From Lewinella sp. W8 (GTDB taxonomy: Bacteria; Bacteroidota; Bacteroidia; Chitinophagales; Saprospiraceae), in the NCBI RefSeq assembly GCF_004375085.3, contig NZ_SNAQ03000030.1, forward strand, positions 3,669 through 49,155: 45,487 nucleotides of DNA, in the 5' to 3' direction. The notes beneath the pieces are model-generated. The model had not been told where the DNA came from. It was given only the letters and a program-made list of their open reading frames with translations, and searched no databases. The position numbers and the translations under genes are program-made. Below are positions 28,065-35,913 of this stretch, piece after piece; the stretch's first letter is position 1; each line of letters begins with the position of its first letter.

Positions 28065-29207
28065 ATGACCTACCCCACCATCACCAAAAAGCTGGGCGAC
28101 TGGGAATTAGAAATTACCCTGACGCTGGACCGCAAGCCGGGCCAGGATTTTCGGGTGGGTGACCAAATGAGTGGGAAGGTGGATTTAAGCAATGTGGGCA
28201 AAGCCCCCATCCCCCTGATGAGCGTTAACTTATTTCTTTCCGAAAGGGTCAAGGGGCCAAACACGTCAAATCAGGTGCTGCTCAGTGACGTTACCCTCCT
28301 CCAGGAAGAGAAGCTGCAAAGTGGCCAACGCAAGACCCTCCGCTTTGAGGATATTGGGAGCTATGCCCACGAAAGTTTCCGGGGAAAGCGAATGAGCATT
28401 ACGAACCGGCTTTCCCTGCAGTTGACCACCTCCCGAATGTCAAGGGGTGCACTGCTCAAACGGATGCAAAACTGGAACACCTATTTTGGGGACAAGCTCA
28501 CGAGTAATTTTGTGGTCCCTGTAAAACCCGGAGTGGGTAGCTATCGAATTGACCCGAGGCCCCTGCCGGCGCGCTGGCTCCCTTCCTATCAATTCCTCTT
28601 ACCTCCCGTTGGCTTACTCTTTGCGGTGGGCATCGCCCTTGGGCTGGAGAACCTATCCATGGGTACCTTCCACCTACTCGGCGTTGCGGCCCTGCTTTCC
28701 CTGATATTCACCTGGCTTTGGCGCATCTCCCTGTTCCGCGACAGCCCCATGGAAATAGTAGCCACTCCCGGGGAAGCCTTCCTGGTGCGGATGCTGGACC
28801 GGGGAGACGACAGCTGGGAATCCATCCACCTGGGCTATCGGGTGACGGAAAACTACTTCAGCGACAGTGATTCCAACCATCGGATCGTTACCCGCACCCT
28901 CCTCCGGAAAGCCTTTCCGCTCAGGGATATCGGTCGGGTGAGGGGAAGTTTCATCGAGGCCCGGCTCCCCTGGCCCGAAGATTTCTATCCCACCCATAAG
29001 TACCCATCCGGGCAGGGGTTTGGCTGGGAGTTTTCGCTGCTGCGTAAGAATTTCTTTGGGCACTGGTCCGAGGTCAGCTGGCCGGTCAAGGTCCGGTGGG
29101 AGGAGTTGCTTCCCCCGGAAGAGGTGCTGGAACTGCAGCCACTCCCGGCCGAAGCAGAGCGTTCGAAGGAGGCCGCCCCGGTTACCCGCCGGCTAGTCAG
29201 AGGGTAA
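28065..29207 (+). CDS. Membrane-anchored beta-rich family protein, paralogue C
   Basis: The 380-residue protein starts at ATG 28065 (MTYPTITKKLGDW), which aligns with the B start; an upstream in-frame ATG at 28008 would overlap the spacer next to the element. N-half ~1-170 includes VGDQMSGKVDLSNVGKAPI and SFRGKRM. Membrane helices lie at ~178-195 and ~201-220. The C-half carries SPMEIVATPGEAFLVRMLDRGDD, GYRVTE, EARLPWPEDFYP, WPVKVRWE and PPEEVLEL, ending in a basic tail (APVTRRLVRG). It is the closest relative of B and differs mainly in the tail, which lacks the shared A/B C-terminus. Function unknown; a cytoplasm-facing membrane scaffold or sensor is one possibility. Confidence 0.82.
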   Translation: MTYPTITKKLGDWELEITLTLDRKPGQDFRVGDQMSGKVDLSNVGKAPIPLMSVNLFLSERVKGPNTSNQVLLSDVTLLQEEKLQSGQRKTLRFEDIGSYAHESFRGKRMSITNRLSLQLTTSRMSRGALLKRMQNWNTYFGDKLTSNFVVPVKPGVGSYRIDPRPLPARWLPSYQFLLPPVGLLFAVGIALGLENLSMGTFHLLGVAALLSLIFTWLWRISLFRDSPMEIVATPGEAFLVRMLDRGDDSWESIHLGYRVTENYFSDSDSNHRIVTRTLLRKAFPLRDIGRVRGSFIEARLPWPEDFYPTHKYPSGQGFGWEFSLLRKNFFGHWSEVSWPVKVRWEELLPPEEVLELQPLPAEAERSKEAAPVTRRLVRG

Positions 29208-29357
29208 ATGCCTCCGTTCCGGGTCCCACTCGTCGGATTTCCCGGCAGGTTCATCGGAGGAATTCGCGGCGGGTGCCCGTCGGGTGGACCTTTGCCGTGG
29301 GTTAAGGGAGAATGATTTCGCTTCCTTCCCCGGTCCCCCCCACCTACCCTATCCGTC

Positions 29358-30518
29358 ATGATACGTTCCCGGCAAAGCCTGCAAATTGGTCAACAACGAC
29401 TCCTCGTGGAGTTGCGGCTGGACGGTGGTCACCGGGATTACCTGTATACCGGAGAAGCCGTCCGGGGGGAACTCGTGCTCACCAATACCGGAGAGGGTCG
29501 TCTGGTGATTGAGGAGGCCGACATCCGGTTGGCGGAGGTCCGCCGTTCCAACAAAAAGTCATATACCAAGCCGTCGTGGGATAGCCTGTCGCTCGGCAAG
29601 ATAACGCTGGAAGCCGGGGAGAAAAGGGTGATCTCGTTGCGGGAGCTGGACAGTTTCCAACAACACAGTTTTAGCTATAAGCACCTTCATTACGAAAACC
29701 AGCTGGTGATAGAAGGCTTCGCCTACGTATCCAGCTGGGCGCCCGAACGAAAGAGCCACCGACAACGACCGTCGGCCCACGATTTCCGGGTTACGCTTCC
29801 CGTTCCGGTCCGTAAGCCCCCCAGCTTTTACTACGTTCCGGAGGGCCTTTATTCGACGGAGCAGTATTCGGGCAGTGCCCTGCTGTCCCTGCTGGGGCTC
29901 ATCGGAGGGTGGATTTATACTACCATGAAGTTTGAGCTTGATCTGGTCCTTTCCCTTCACCTGCTGCTGGTGTTGGTCGTGCTCCTGATTACCGCCGCCC
30001 GCTTTCAGAACCTCACGGTTTTCCGGGAGACGAAGGTGGAGATTATTCCCAATCCCGGAGGCCCCATGGTCCTGCGAATGCTGGACCTTGGGTCTGCCTT
30101 TCAACGTTCGCTGCGGGTAGGTTACCAGATTTTTGAGCAGTTTGAGCTGCGGGAGGAAGGCCAGGTCATCACCCGGCGTGCCCTACTGAAGAGCACGGTG
30201 GTCCGGGTCGCTGATCACGCCCAGCCACACGGCCCCTTTCTGGAGCTGAAACTACCCTGGCCGAAGGAATGCTTTCCCCTCCCCGTCATGGGCTCCAAGA
30301 ACCCCAGAAACCTTCACTGGCGCATGGTCGTATGGCATACTTCCGTGTGGGGAAAGGTGGCCGAGGTATCCTGGCCCCTGGACGTCCGGGAGGAACGATT
30401 AGCCGTTCCGAAGGAGGAAAACGATACCCTGGACTTACCGTTGATCGAGCCGGCATCATTCCCCGATCGGGCGCCAACGCCCCTTCAGGCCCAGCTGGAT
30501 GACGATTCAACCCAATAA
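29358..30518 (+). CDS. Membrane-anchored beta-rich family protein, paralogue D
   Basis: The 386-residue, most divergent copy starts MIRSRQSLQIGQQRLLVEL. N-half ~1-165 includes GEAVRGELVLTNTGEG, an EAGEKRVISL turn and HSFSYKHL. Membrane helices lie at ~171-188 and ~195-214. The C-half has KVEIIPNPGGPMVLRMLDLG, GYQIFE, LPWPKECFP and WPLDVREE. The C-terminal tail (~360-386) is acidic and proline-containing (FPDRAPTPLQAQLDDDSTQ), unlike the others. The motif set and WGK.AEVSWPL link it to A. It is followed after 74 nt by the first sigma factor gene, so read-through transcription is plausible. The 150-nt spacer before it lacks a clear bipartite element. Confidence 0.8.
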   Translation: MIRSRQSLQIGQQRLLVELRLDGGHRDYLYTGEAVRGELVLTNTGEGRLVIEEADIRLAEVRRSNKKSYTKPSWDSLSLGKITLEAGEKRVISLRELDSFQQHSFSYKHLHYENQLVIEGFAYVSSWAPERKSHRQRPSAHDFRVTLPVPVRKPPSFYYVPEGLYSTEQYSGSALLSLLGLIGGWIYTTMKFELDLVLSLHLLLVLVVLLITAARFQNLTVFRETKVEIIPNPGGPMVLRMLDLGSAFQRSLRVGYQIFEQFELREEGQVITRRALLKSTVVRVADHAQPHGPFLELKLPWPKECFPLPVMGSKNPRNLHWRMVVWHTSVWGKVAEVSWPLDVREERLAVPKEENDTLDLPLIEPASFPDRAPTPLQAQLDDDSTQ

Positions 30519-30592
30519 AACGACGCTTCAACCCATCGGCCTTGCACCTGCGGCCACGCCCCCTGCTTTTTTGTCTCATAAATACACCCCAA

Positions 30593-31099
30593 ATGACTCC
30601 GCAAGAACTTTCCCGTATCAGCAACGGATTTTACCCCGAATACCGCTCCTTTGCCCTGACGCTGACCAGGGATGAAGACCGGGCTGCCGACCTCCTTCAG
30701 GAGGCCATTTATCTGATCCTGAAGCACCACGAACGATATACCAACGGGACGAACCTCCGCGCTTGGGTCAAGACCATTATTCGCAACCTCTACATCAGCA
30801 ATTACCGTCGGGGGAAGCGCCGGCAAACCCTGACGGAAAATCGCCCCCCGGCGGAAGGCTGGATGACCAATAAAGTGACCGACAACCCCGCCGAAGCCAA
30901 CCTCAACGCGGAAGGAATTATGGAGTTCGTCGACGAACTTCCCGAACGGTTTCGCCGGTCTTTTCTGCTGCACTACCAGGGCATCAAATACGAAGACATC
31001 GCCAACATTACCGGGGTCCCCGTCGGGACGGCCAAAAGCAGGGTTTTCACGGCCAAAAAAATGCTGAAGGAAAAATTGGGGCCCATTTTCCGGAAGTAG
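30593..31099 (+). CDS. ECF-type RNA polymerase sigma factor 1
   Basis: The 168-residue protein starts at ATG 30593 (MTPQELSRIS); a longer frame from 30542 gives an unlikely basic lead. Sigma region 2 spans ~15-75 (ALTLTRDEDRAADLLQEAIY, LRAWVKTIIRN). Region 4 spans ~112-163 (DELPERFRRSFLLHYQGI, then YEDIANITGVPVGTAKSRVF), containing the helix-turn-helix that reads the -35 region. Regions 1.1 and 3 are absent, which defines the ECF group. No anti-sigma gene of a recognisable kind (FecR-like, zinc anti-sigma) is adjacent. The next gene is a close paralogue. Association with the four membrane paralogues upstream is by position only. Confidence 0.93.
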   Translation: MTPQELSRISNGFYPEYRSFALTLTRDEDRAADLLQEAIYLILKHHERYTNGTNLRAWVKTIIRNLYISNYRRGKRRQTLTENRPPAEGWMTNKVTDNPAEANLNAEGIMEFVDELPERFRRSFLLHYQGIKYEDIANITGVPVGTAKSRVFTAKKMLKEKLGPIFRK

Positions 31100-31106
31100 C
31101 ACAAAA

Positions 31107-31137
31107 ATTAACCAAAAAGATCAACCATTTGGTTAAT
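31107..31137. promoter_or_regulatory. Perfect 10-bp inverted repeat after sigma gene 1
   Basis: ATTAACCAAA (31107-31116) and TTTGGTTAAT (31128-31137) are exact reverse complements around 11 nt. The right arm forms part of a smaller palindrome AACCA-TT-TGGTT (31123-31134). The 16-mer at 31121 recurs at 31221 with 2 changes, exactly 100 bp on. It could be an operator for sigma gene 2 or a terminator of sigma gene 1, although no T-tract follows. Confidence 0.55.
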
Positions 31138-31220
31138 CGTATAGTTATAGGGTCACGCCCGGAGCAGGTTGCGGCATAAAAACCAGCGTCCCATGCTTCG
31201 GGCTAGCTTTTACCCCAGAA

Positions 31221-31236
31221 TTAACCATTTAGTTAA
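31221..31236. promoter_or_regulatory. AT-rich palindrome just upstream of sigma gene 2
   Basis: TTAACCATTTAGTTAA has TTAAC/GTTAA arms and matches the 16-mer at 31121-31136 at 14 of 16 positions. It ends 20 nt before the sigma 2 start, where a bound protein could block initiation. The repeat pair suggests a two-site operator. Confidence 0.45.
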
Positions 31237-31256
31237 ACCCCTTAGATAGTCCTCGT

Positions 31257-31769
31257 ATGACCCTCCTGGAAATTCAGCAACTCGGCTACCAACACTATCC
31301 CGAACTACTTGCCTTTGCCATCAGCCTGACCCGGGATGAGGAGCGCGCCCGTGACCTGCTACAAGACGCCTTCTTCCTGCTGCTGAAGCACCGGAAGAAA
31401 TTTACCGCGGGATCGAATTTCCGGGCCTGGGCCAAGACCGTGATCCGGAATACCTTTCTGACCGGCTACCGCAAACGCAAGCGGCGGGAAAGGCTCCGGG
31501 AGGAATACGCCGTTACTCCGGACTGGGTGGACCCCGGTTCCACCACCAATCCCGCCGAAAGCCAACTGGGGGCAGAGTACATCCTGGAAGTAGTCGATCA
31601 ACTACCGGAGCGGTACCGGCGGGCCTTCCTGCTGCACTATCACGGCGCGAAGTACCGGGACATTGCCAGCTGGACCGGGGTACCCGTGGGCACGGCCAAG
31701 AGCCGGGTGTTTACGGCCAAGGCCCTGCTGCGGGAGGCCCTGGAGCGGGGAGGGATGGCCCGTGGCTAA
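31257..31769 (+). CDS. ECF-type RNA polymerase sigma factor 2
   Basis: The 170-residue protein aligns with sigma factor 1 without gaps over residues 1-160; 35 of 45 residues in region 4 are identical by hand. Region 2 is ~15-75 (AISLTRDEERARDLLQDAFF, FRAWAKTVIRN). Region 4 is ~112-163 (QLPERYRRAFLLHYHGAKYRDIA, then TGVPVGTAKSRVF). Nearly identical recognition-helix sequence (GTAKSRVFTAK in both) suggests the two may read overlapping promoter sets. The gene follows its paralogue after 157 nt containing two similar palindromes. It is likely a local tandem duplicate. As with the first, no adjacent anti-sigma factor is visible. Confidence 0.93.
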   Translation: MTLLEIQQLGYQHYPELLAFAISLTRDEERARDLLQDAFFLLLKHRKKFTAGSNFRAWAKTVIRNTFLTGYRKRKRRERLREEYAVTPDWVDPGSTTNPAESQLGAEYILEVVDQLPERYRRAFLLHYHGAKYRDIASWTGVPVGTAKSRVFTAKALLREALERGGMARG

Positions 31770-31879
31770 CGGAAGTCTTCGGTAGCGGATGTGGGGGAGC
31801 CCGGCGGGGGACATCGTCGTTTAGACAACGCTCCTCCCTCCCGGGAGCACATCCCACTTCTTCCACCACATTCCCGACC

Positions 31880-33739
31880 ATGCGCAATCCGCTTCCTTCC
31901 CTACTGCCACTGGCCCTCCTGGCGTTTCTGTACGTTGGCTGTCAGCCACCCGACCCCGCCGAAACGGCGGATATCCGTAGCCCCAAATGGGAGAAGATAA
32001 GCCTGGATTTCGGGGGGCCCAGTTCCGCAGAAATGGCCGAGGATAATCCGTTTCTCCACTACCGACTCGACGTTCGGTTCTACCACGACGACCGGGTGTT
32101 CACCGTTCCCGGATACTACGCCGCCGACGGAAACGCCGGAGAAACCAGTGCGGATACGGGCAGCGTCTGGCGGGTCAACTTCCGCCCCGACGAAGAAGGT
32201 CTCTGGCGGTGGGAGGCCGATTTCCGCCGGGGTGACCGGATTGCGGTCAGTGAAGACCCCGGGGCCGGTGAGCGCCTTTCCCTGACCGGCCAGGAGGGTA
32301 CCATCTTTGTCGACCCTCCGGCCGAAGGAGAACGGGGACGGCTGATGCGCACCCACCCACGCTACCTGCAGTGGGCCGAAAGCAAGGACTTTTTTCTCAA
32401 GGGCGGGGCCGACAGCCCCGAGAACCTCCTGGCCTTCAAAGACTTTGACGGCACCTACCGCCACAGCAATGATTTTCGGGACGGCGAAAGCAAAACGGAG
32501 GGTTTGCACCACTTTACGGCCCACGAAAAAGACTGGCGGGAGGGTGACCTCACCTGGCAGGACGGTAAGGGTAAGGGGCTCGTCGGTGGGCTCAATTACC
32601 TGGCCCAAAAGGGGATCAACAGCGTCTACATGCTCACGATGAACATCAACGGCGACGGCAAGGACGTCTGGCCCTACACCAGTCACGAGGAACGTTATCG
32701 CTTCGATTGCAGCAAACTGGACCAGTGGGAGGCCGTGTTCGACTACATGGACGATGAATTGGGCATGATGCTTCACCTGGTCATGCAGGAAACCGAAAAC
32801 GAGACGCTGCTGGACGGCGGCGATACCGGTCCGGAGCGGTCCATTTACTTCCGGGAGCTGGTGGCCCGTTTCGGGCACCACCGGGCCGTGACCTGGAACA
32901 TGGGCGAGGAAAACGGTCCCAACAGCTGGTCGGAAACGGGAGCCCAGACCAACGAGCAGCAGGCCGCGGGAGCGGCCTGGTTCGCCAAAAATGACCCCTA
33001 TCAGGGTTACGTGGTCGTCCACACCCATCCCAATGAAGAGGAATTCGCCAAGATTTATACACCGCTGCTGGGCAACGATGACTTCGACGGGCTCAGCCTC
33101 CAGATCGGAAACCCCGCCCAGGTCCACGAAGTGACCCGCAAGTGGCTGGCCCTGACCGCCGATGCCGGAGCCCCCTGGATCATGACCCTGGACGAGATCG
33201 GCCCCTGGTACCGGGGGCTGGACCCCGACGACCGGGCGCCCCACAACAATCAGGATTCCGTGCGGGCCCTGTCACTGTGGGGCAACCTGATGGCCGGAGG
33301 TGCCGGGGCGGAATGGTACTTCGGAGCCTTCAGTCCGCACAATGACCTGGGCATGGAGGACTGGCGCAGTCGGGACCGGGCCTGGACCTGGACGGCCCAC
33401 GCCATCAATTTCTTTGGGGAGCACGTGCCCTTCGCGGAGATGGAAGCCGCCGATGAACTGACCCGGGAAGGGGATTTCTGCCTGGCCAAACGCGGAGAGT
33501 TTTACCTGGTCTACCTCCCCTTCGGCGGCATCGGCAGCATTGATCTGACGGACGCCGGCCCGGAAGACACCTTTGAGGTACTGTGGTTCGACCCCGCAAA
33601 CGGTGGGGCTCTGCAGACTTCCGATCTGCTCAGCCTCCAGGGAGGTGGTCTTCACGACCTGGACCTTCCTCCGGGAGCTGCCGACTGGACGGACCGCAAG
33701 GATTGGGCGGTGATTATTCGCCGGGAATCAGAATCCTAG
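31880..33739 (+). CDS. DUF5060-like lipoprotein, probable glycoside hydrolase-type TIM barrel
   Basis: The 619-residue protein has a lipoprotein-type signal (LLAFLYVGC, C21). The N-terminal ~30-150 beta domain with WEKISLDFGGP, VPGYYAADGNAG and VNFRPDEEGLWRWEADF matches the DUF5060 pattern. The middle region looks like a TIM barrel, with KGINSVYMLTMNINGDG, WNMGEEN (339-345) and MTLDEIGPW (435 on). E343 or E344 and E439 are candidate acid/base and nucleophile, as in clan GH-A, but this is inference. The C-terminal ~90 residues (GEFYLVYLPFGG...EVLWFDPANGG) resemble the putative collagen-binding or beta domain that often ends such proteins. Likely substrate is a polysaccharide. There is no SusCD pair nearby. 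Its 3' end overlaps the convergent gene by 12 bp. Confidence 0.85.
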   Translation: MRNPLPSLLPLALLAFLYVGCQPPDPAETADIRSPKWEKISLDFGGPSSAEMAEDNPFLHYRLDVRFYHDDRVFTVPGYYAADGNAGETSADTGSVWRVNFRPDEEGLWRWEADFRRGDRIAVSEDPGAGERLSLTGQEGTIFVDPPAEGERGRLMRTHPRYLQWAESKDFFLKGGADSPENLLAFKDFDGTYRHSNDFRDGESKTEGLHHFTAHEKDWREGDLTWQDGKGKGLVGGLNYLAQKGINSVYMLTMNINGDGKDVWPYTSHEERYRFDCSKLDQWEAVFDYMDDELGMMLHLVMQETENETLLDGGDTGPERSIYFRELVARFGHHRAVTWNMGEENGPNSWSETGAQTNEQQAAGAAWFAKNDPYQGYVVVHTHPNEEEFAKIYTPLLGNDDFDGLSLQIGNPAQVHEVTRKWLALTADAGAPWIMTLDEIGPWYRGLDPDDRAPHNNQDSVRALSLWGNLMAGGAGAEWYFGAFSPHNDLGMEDWRSRDRAWTWTAHAINFFGEHVPFAEMEAADELTREGDFCLAKRGEFYLVYLPFGGIGSIDLTDAGPEDTFEVLWFDPANGGALQTSDLLSLQGGGLHDLDLPPGAADWTDRKDWAVIIRRESES

Positions 33740-35464
33740 GTTGTAGCCCAGGCGGAACTGGGCGTCGGTGTAACCGGGTCGGGTGGAGGTTGTTCCGGCA
33801 TTGATGACGGAAATATTTGCCGTAATGCCCTGCTTCTTGCCGAGGTTATAATTCCCCCCCAGGGTTGCCTGCAGGATTCCGGCGTTCTCCCTGGGTAAGC
33901 CCGGCGTTATGGCCGTCAGGTCCGTAGTTGTCCAGTTATAGTTCAGCGAGAGGTTGATTTTCCCTTTTTCCCGGAATGCTTTCCGGGAATAGCCCAGGGA
34001 AGGTCCCAGCGTGTTGATGTTTACGTCCGGCGTTTGATTACGATGGTAAAGCATACTGGCCGACAGCGATCCCGGCGCCTTCTCCGGAGCGTAGGTATAG
34101 CTGATCATCAGTAGGGAGAAGGTGCTGGTCTGGCCGTCATCGACCCGGTCATCCCGGATTAGGGCGGCCCGCTGCAGGCCCGCCGCTCCCACAAAAACAT
34201 GTTCATTTTTTGCACCCACCAGCACGGAGGTAGTCAGGTCGGCACTTTGCTGCGTCTGCGCCAGTACGATACTATCGACCAGCAAGTTATTCAGGGCGAT
34301 GGCCTTGTAGCGGTTAGTAGAAACGAAATTGCTGAGACTGAGGGAGGTATTCACCTTGGCCGAAATGGCGTAGTTGATGCCGAGGGACCCCACGAAGCGA
34401 TTGAGGGAGGCTGCGGAGGCATTGTCGAGGTCATTCCTCTGGATACCGATCTGGGTGTTGATGTCCACCTTCTTTTTGAAGAGTGGCGCGCTGAATCCGG
34501 CCGTGAAATTTTCCAGGTCGTTTTGAAAAAACAGGCTACCGTGAGTGCGATATTCCGGCCCGATTCTTTCGTACTGAAAATTTACCTTCCCGAAGGAGGG
34601 GGACAATCCGATGCGAAGTTTCAGGGCGTCGCTGGCGGTCGTACTCACCCGCGGAGAAAACAACCCGAAAAGACGGACTCTTCCCGAGGGGTTTTCGAGT
34701 AGTGGAGACCGTTCATCTCTGGTCAGTACGGACCGTGCCCATTCCCCTTCGACGCGCAGAAACTTACTGAGTTGGTGGCCGCCGGAAAAGCTGAGGACCA
34801 TATTCCGTTCCGGGTTGGCGAGCAAGAGCGAATCCTGGGGATTGGCGTTTTCCAGCTGGTCTGCGGAAGAAAATACGGAGGCCATCAATTGGGATCCTTC
34901 CCCGCTATCAAAGCCGAACTTCACTCCCGTTCCGATTCGCCGAAAGTCCGTTTCCAGGTTTTGGATGCTCGAAATATCCTGAATCCGGGCTCGGCGTAAC
35001 TGACCACGCATCCCGGCGACGTAAAATTTACCCGGTTTTAACTCGAAACCAACACCCCGAAAATTCACTCCCGCGAGGCTGTAGGGGGAAAAATTCAAAT
35101 TGCGATCACCGGCGTGCAACGTGATCCAGCGATAGGTCGGGCTTACGCCGACGAAGGAGTAGCTGGGTAGATTGTACAGGGTATTTCGATTCGAAATGGC
35201 CGCCGAAAAGGGCGCCTGGATGCCCAGAATATCCAGGTTAACGGAGGCATTCCCGGACCAGTTGAAGGGTTGGTTTCTCGGCAGGGCTCCACTTCCTCCT
35301 TCATCAAAATAATTATATCCGACCTGCCCTCCGAGGTTACCACTTAAACGTAAAATATCCTTGGCCCGGAGGCGCTCTGAGATGTCGGAGAAAAACCCGC
35401 CAACATCCTGGGCCACCAGAGAAGTGGTAATGAACAAAAGGAAACCAATGAGTCCAGTCCGCAT
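33728..35464 (-). CDS. Probable outer-membrane beta-barrel protein of unknown function
   Basis: The 578-residue protein starts MRTGLIGFLLFITTSLVAQ, a clear signal peptide. The rest alternates polar and hydrophobic residues in short strands rich in G, N, S, Y and F (for example LRLSGNLGGQVGYNYF and KINLSLNYNWTT). It ends with an aromatic (RLGYNLGF), the usual last-strand signature of outer-membrane barrels. It is too long and different to be called PorP/SprF with confidence. It is transcribed divergently from the giant SprB-repeat gene across 449 nt, so a role in that protein's export or anchoring is possible but unproven. The stop overlaps the end of the convergent lipoprotein gene. Confidence 0.8.
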   Translation of the reverse strand: MRTGLIGFLLFITTSLVAQDVGGFFSDISERLRAKDILRLSGNLGGQVGYNYFDEGGSGALPRNQPFNWSGNASVNLDILGIQAPFSAAISNRNTLYNLPSYSFVGVSPTYRWITLHAGDRNLNFSPYSLAGVNFRGVGFELKPGKFYVAGMRGQLRRARIQDISSIQNLETDFRRIGTGVKFGFDSGEGSQLMASVFSSADQLENANPQDSLLLANPERNMVLSFSGGHQLSKFLRVEGEWARSVLTRDERSPLLENPSGRVRLFGLFSPRVSTTASDALKLRIGLSPSFGKVNFQYERIGPEYRTHGSLFFQNDLENFTAGFSAPLFKKKVDINTQIGIQRNDLDNASAASLNRFVGSLGINYAISAKVNTSLSLSNFVSTNRYKAIALNNLLVDSIVLAQTQQSADLTTSVLVGAKNEHVFVGAAGLQRAALIRDDRVDDGQTSTFSLLMISYTYAPEKAPGSLSASMLYHRNQTPDVNINTLGPSLGYSRKAFREKGKINLSLNYNWTTTDLTAITPGLPRENAGILQATLGGNYNLGKKQGITANISVINAGTTSTRPGYTDAQFRLGYNLGF

Positions 35465-35913
35465 AAATTAAATAGGGTCTCGGTGACTAAAAGTAAGCTT
35501 CCGATGGGCGGTATACAAAATTTTTTGCGCGGACGCAGGTGCATTGTTTCTACCTAAATGCAATCACCTTACTTGATGTATCGACAGCACTTGTCATCAC
35601 AACTTTATTCTCGCCTGCTACTACCCTTCTGACACCCCGGGATTCATCACCAATAAATATCATTAAATCACTAATTATCAACATTTTAAATTCAAGAATA
35701 AAAATAACCTTTGGGATAGTCTCTCCGCTTGCGGGCTAAGAATTATCTTAACACATCCAACACCTATCTGAGAAGCATTTTTTTCTTGGCAAAGGCTGGC
35801 TTGCATCATCCTTTTAACGGGTGATGCCGACGGAATTTCCGGCCTTCAGGGCCTAGTTATTGCTTGTATTTTTTACCCATTCACGAAGACTCAATACGCT
35901 TAATCCCAACACC
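35465..35913. other. AT-rich divergent spacer before the giant SprB-repeat gene
   Basis: This 449-nt spacer has no credible gene. The stretch from ~35540 to 35760 is AT-rich. Dyads near the right end include CATCATCC / GGGTGATG (35804-35811 and 35819-35826, one mismatch) and CGGAA-T-TTCCG near 35831. These would fall in the 5' leader of the giant gene. I found no good TTTG / TAnnTTTG pair on either strand. Confidence 0.5.

Noticed and set aside
29208..29357. Possible fourth copy of the bipartite element before paralogue D (TCGTCGG near 29231)
   Set aside because: Only the left half is similar; the CTTGGCCGGTCGT half is not recognisable, so it was not counted.
35539..35739. 66-codon frame in the spacer before the giant SprB gene
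   Set aside because: It is AT-rich, has no ribosome-binding or family signal, and its composition is that of intergenic DNA.
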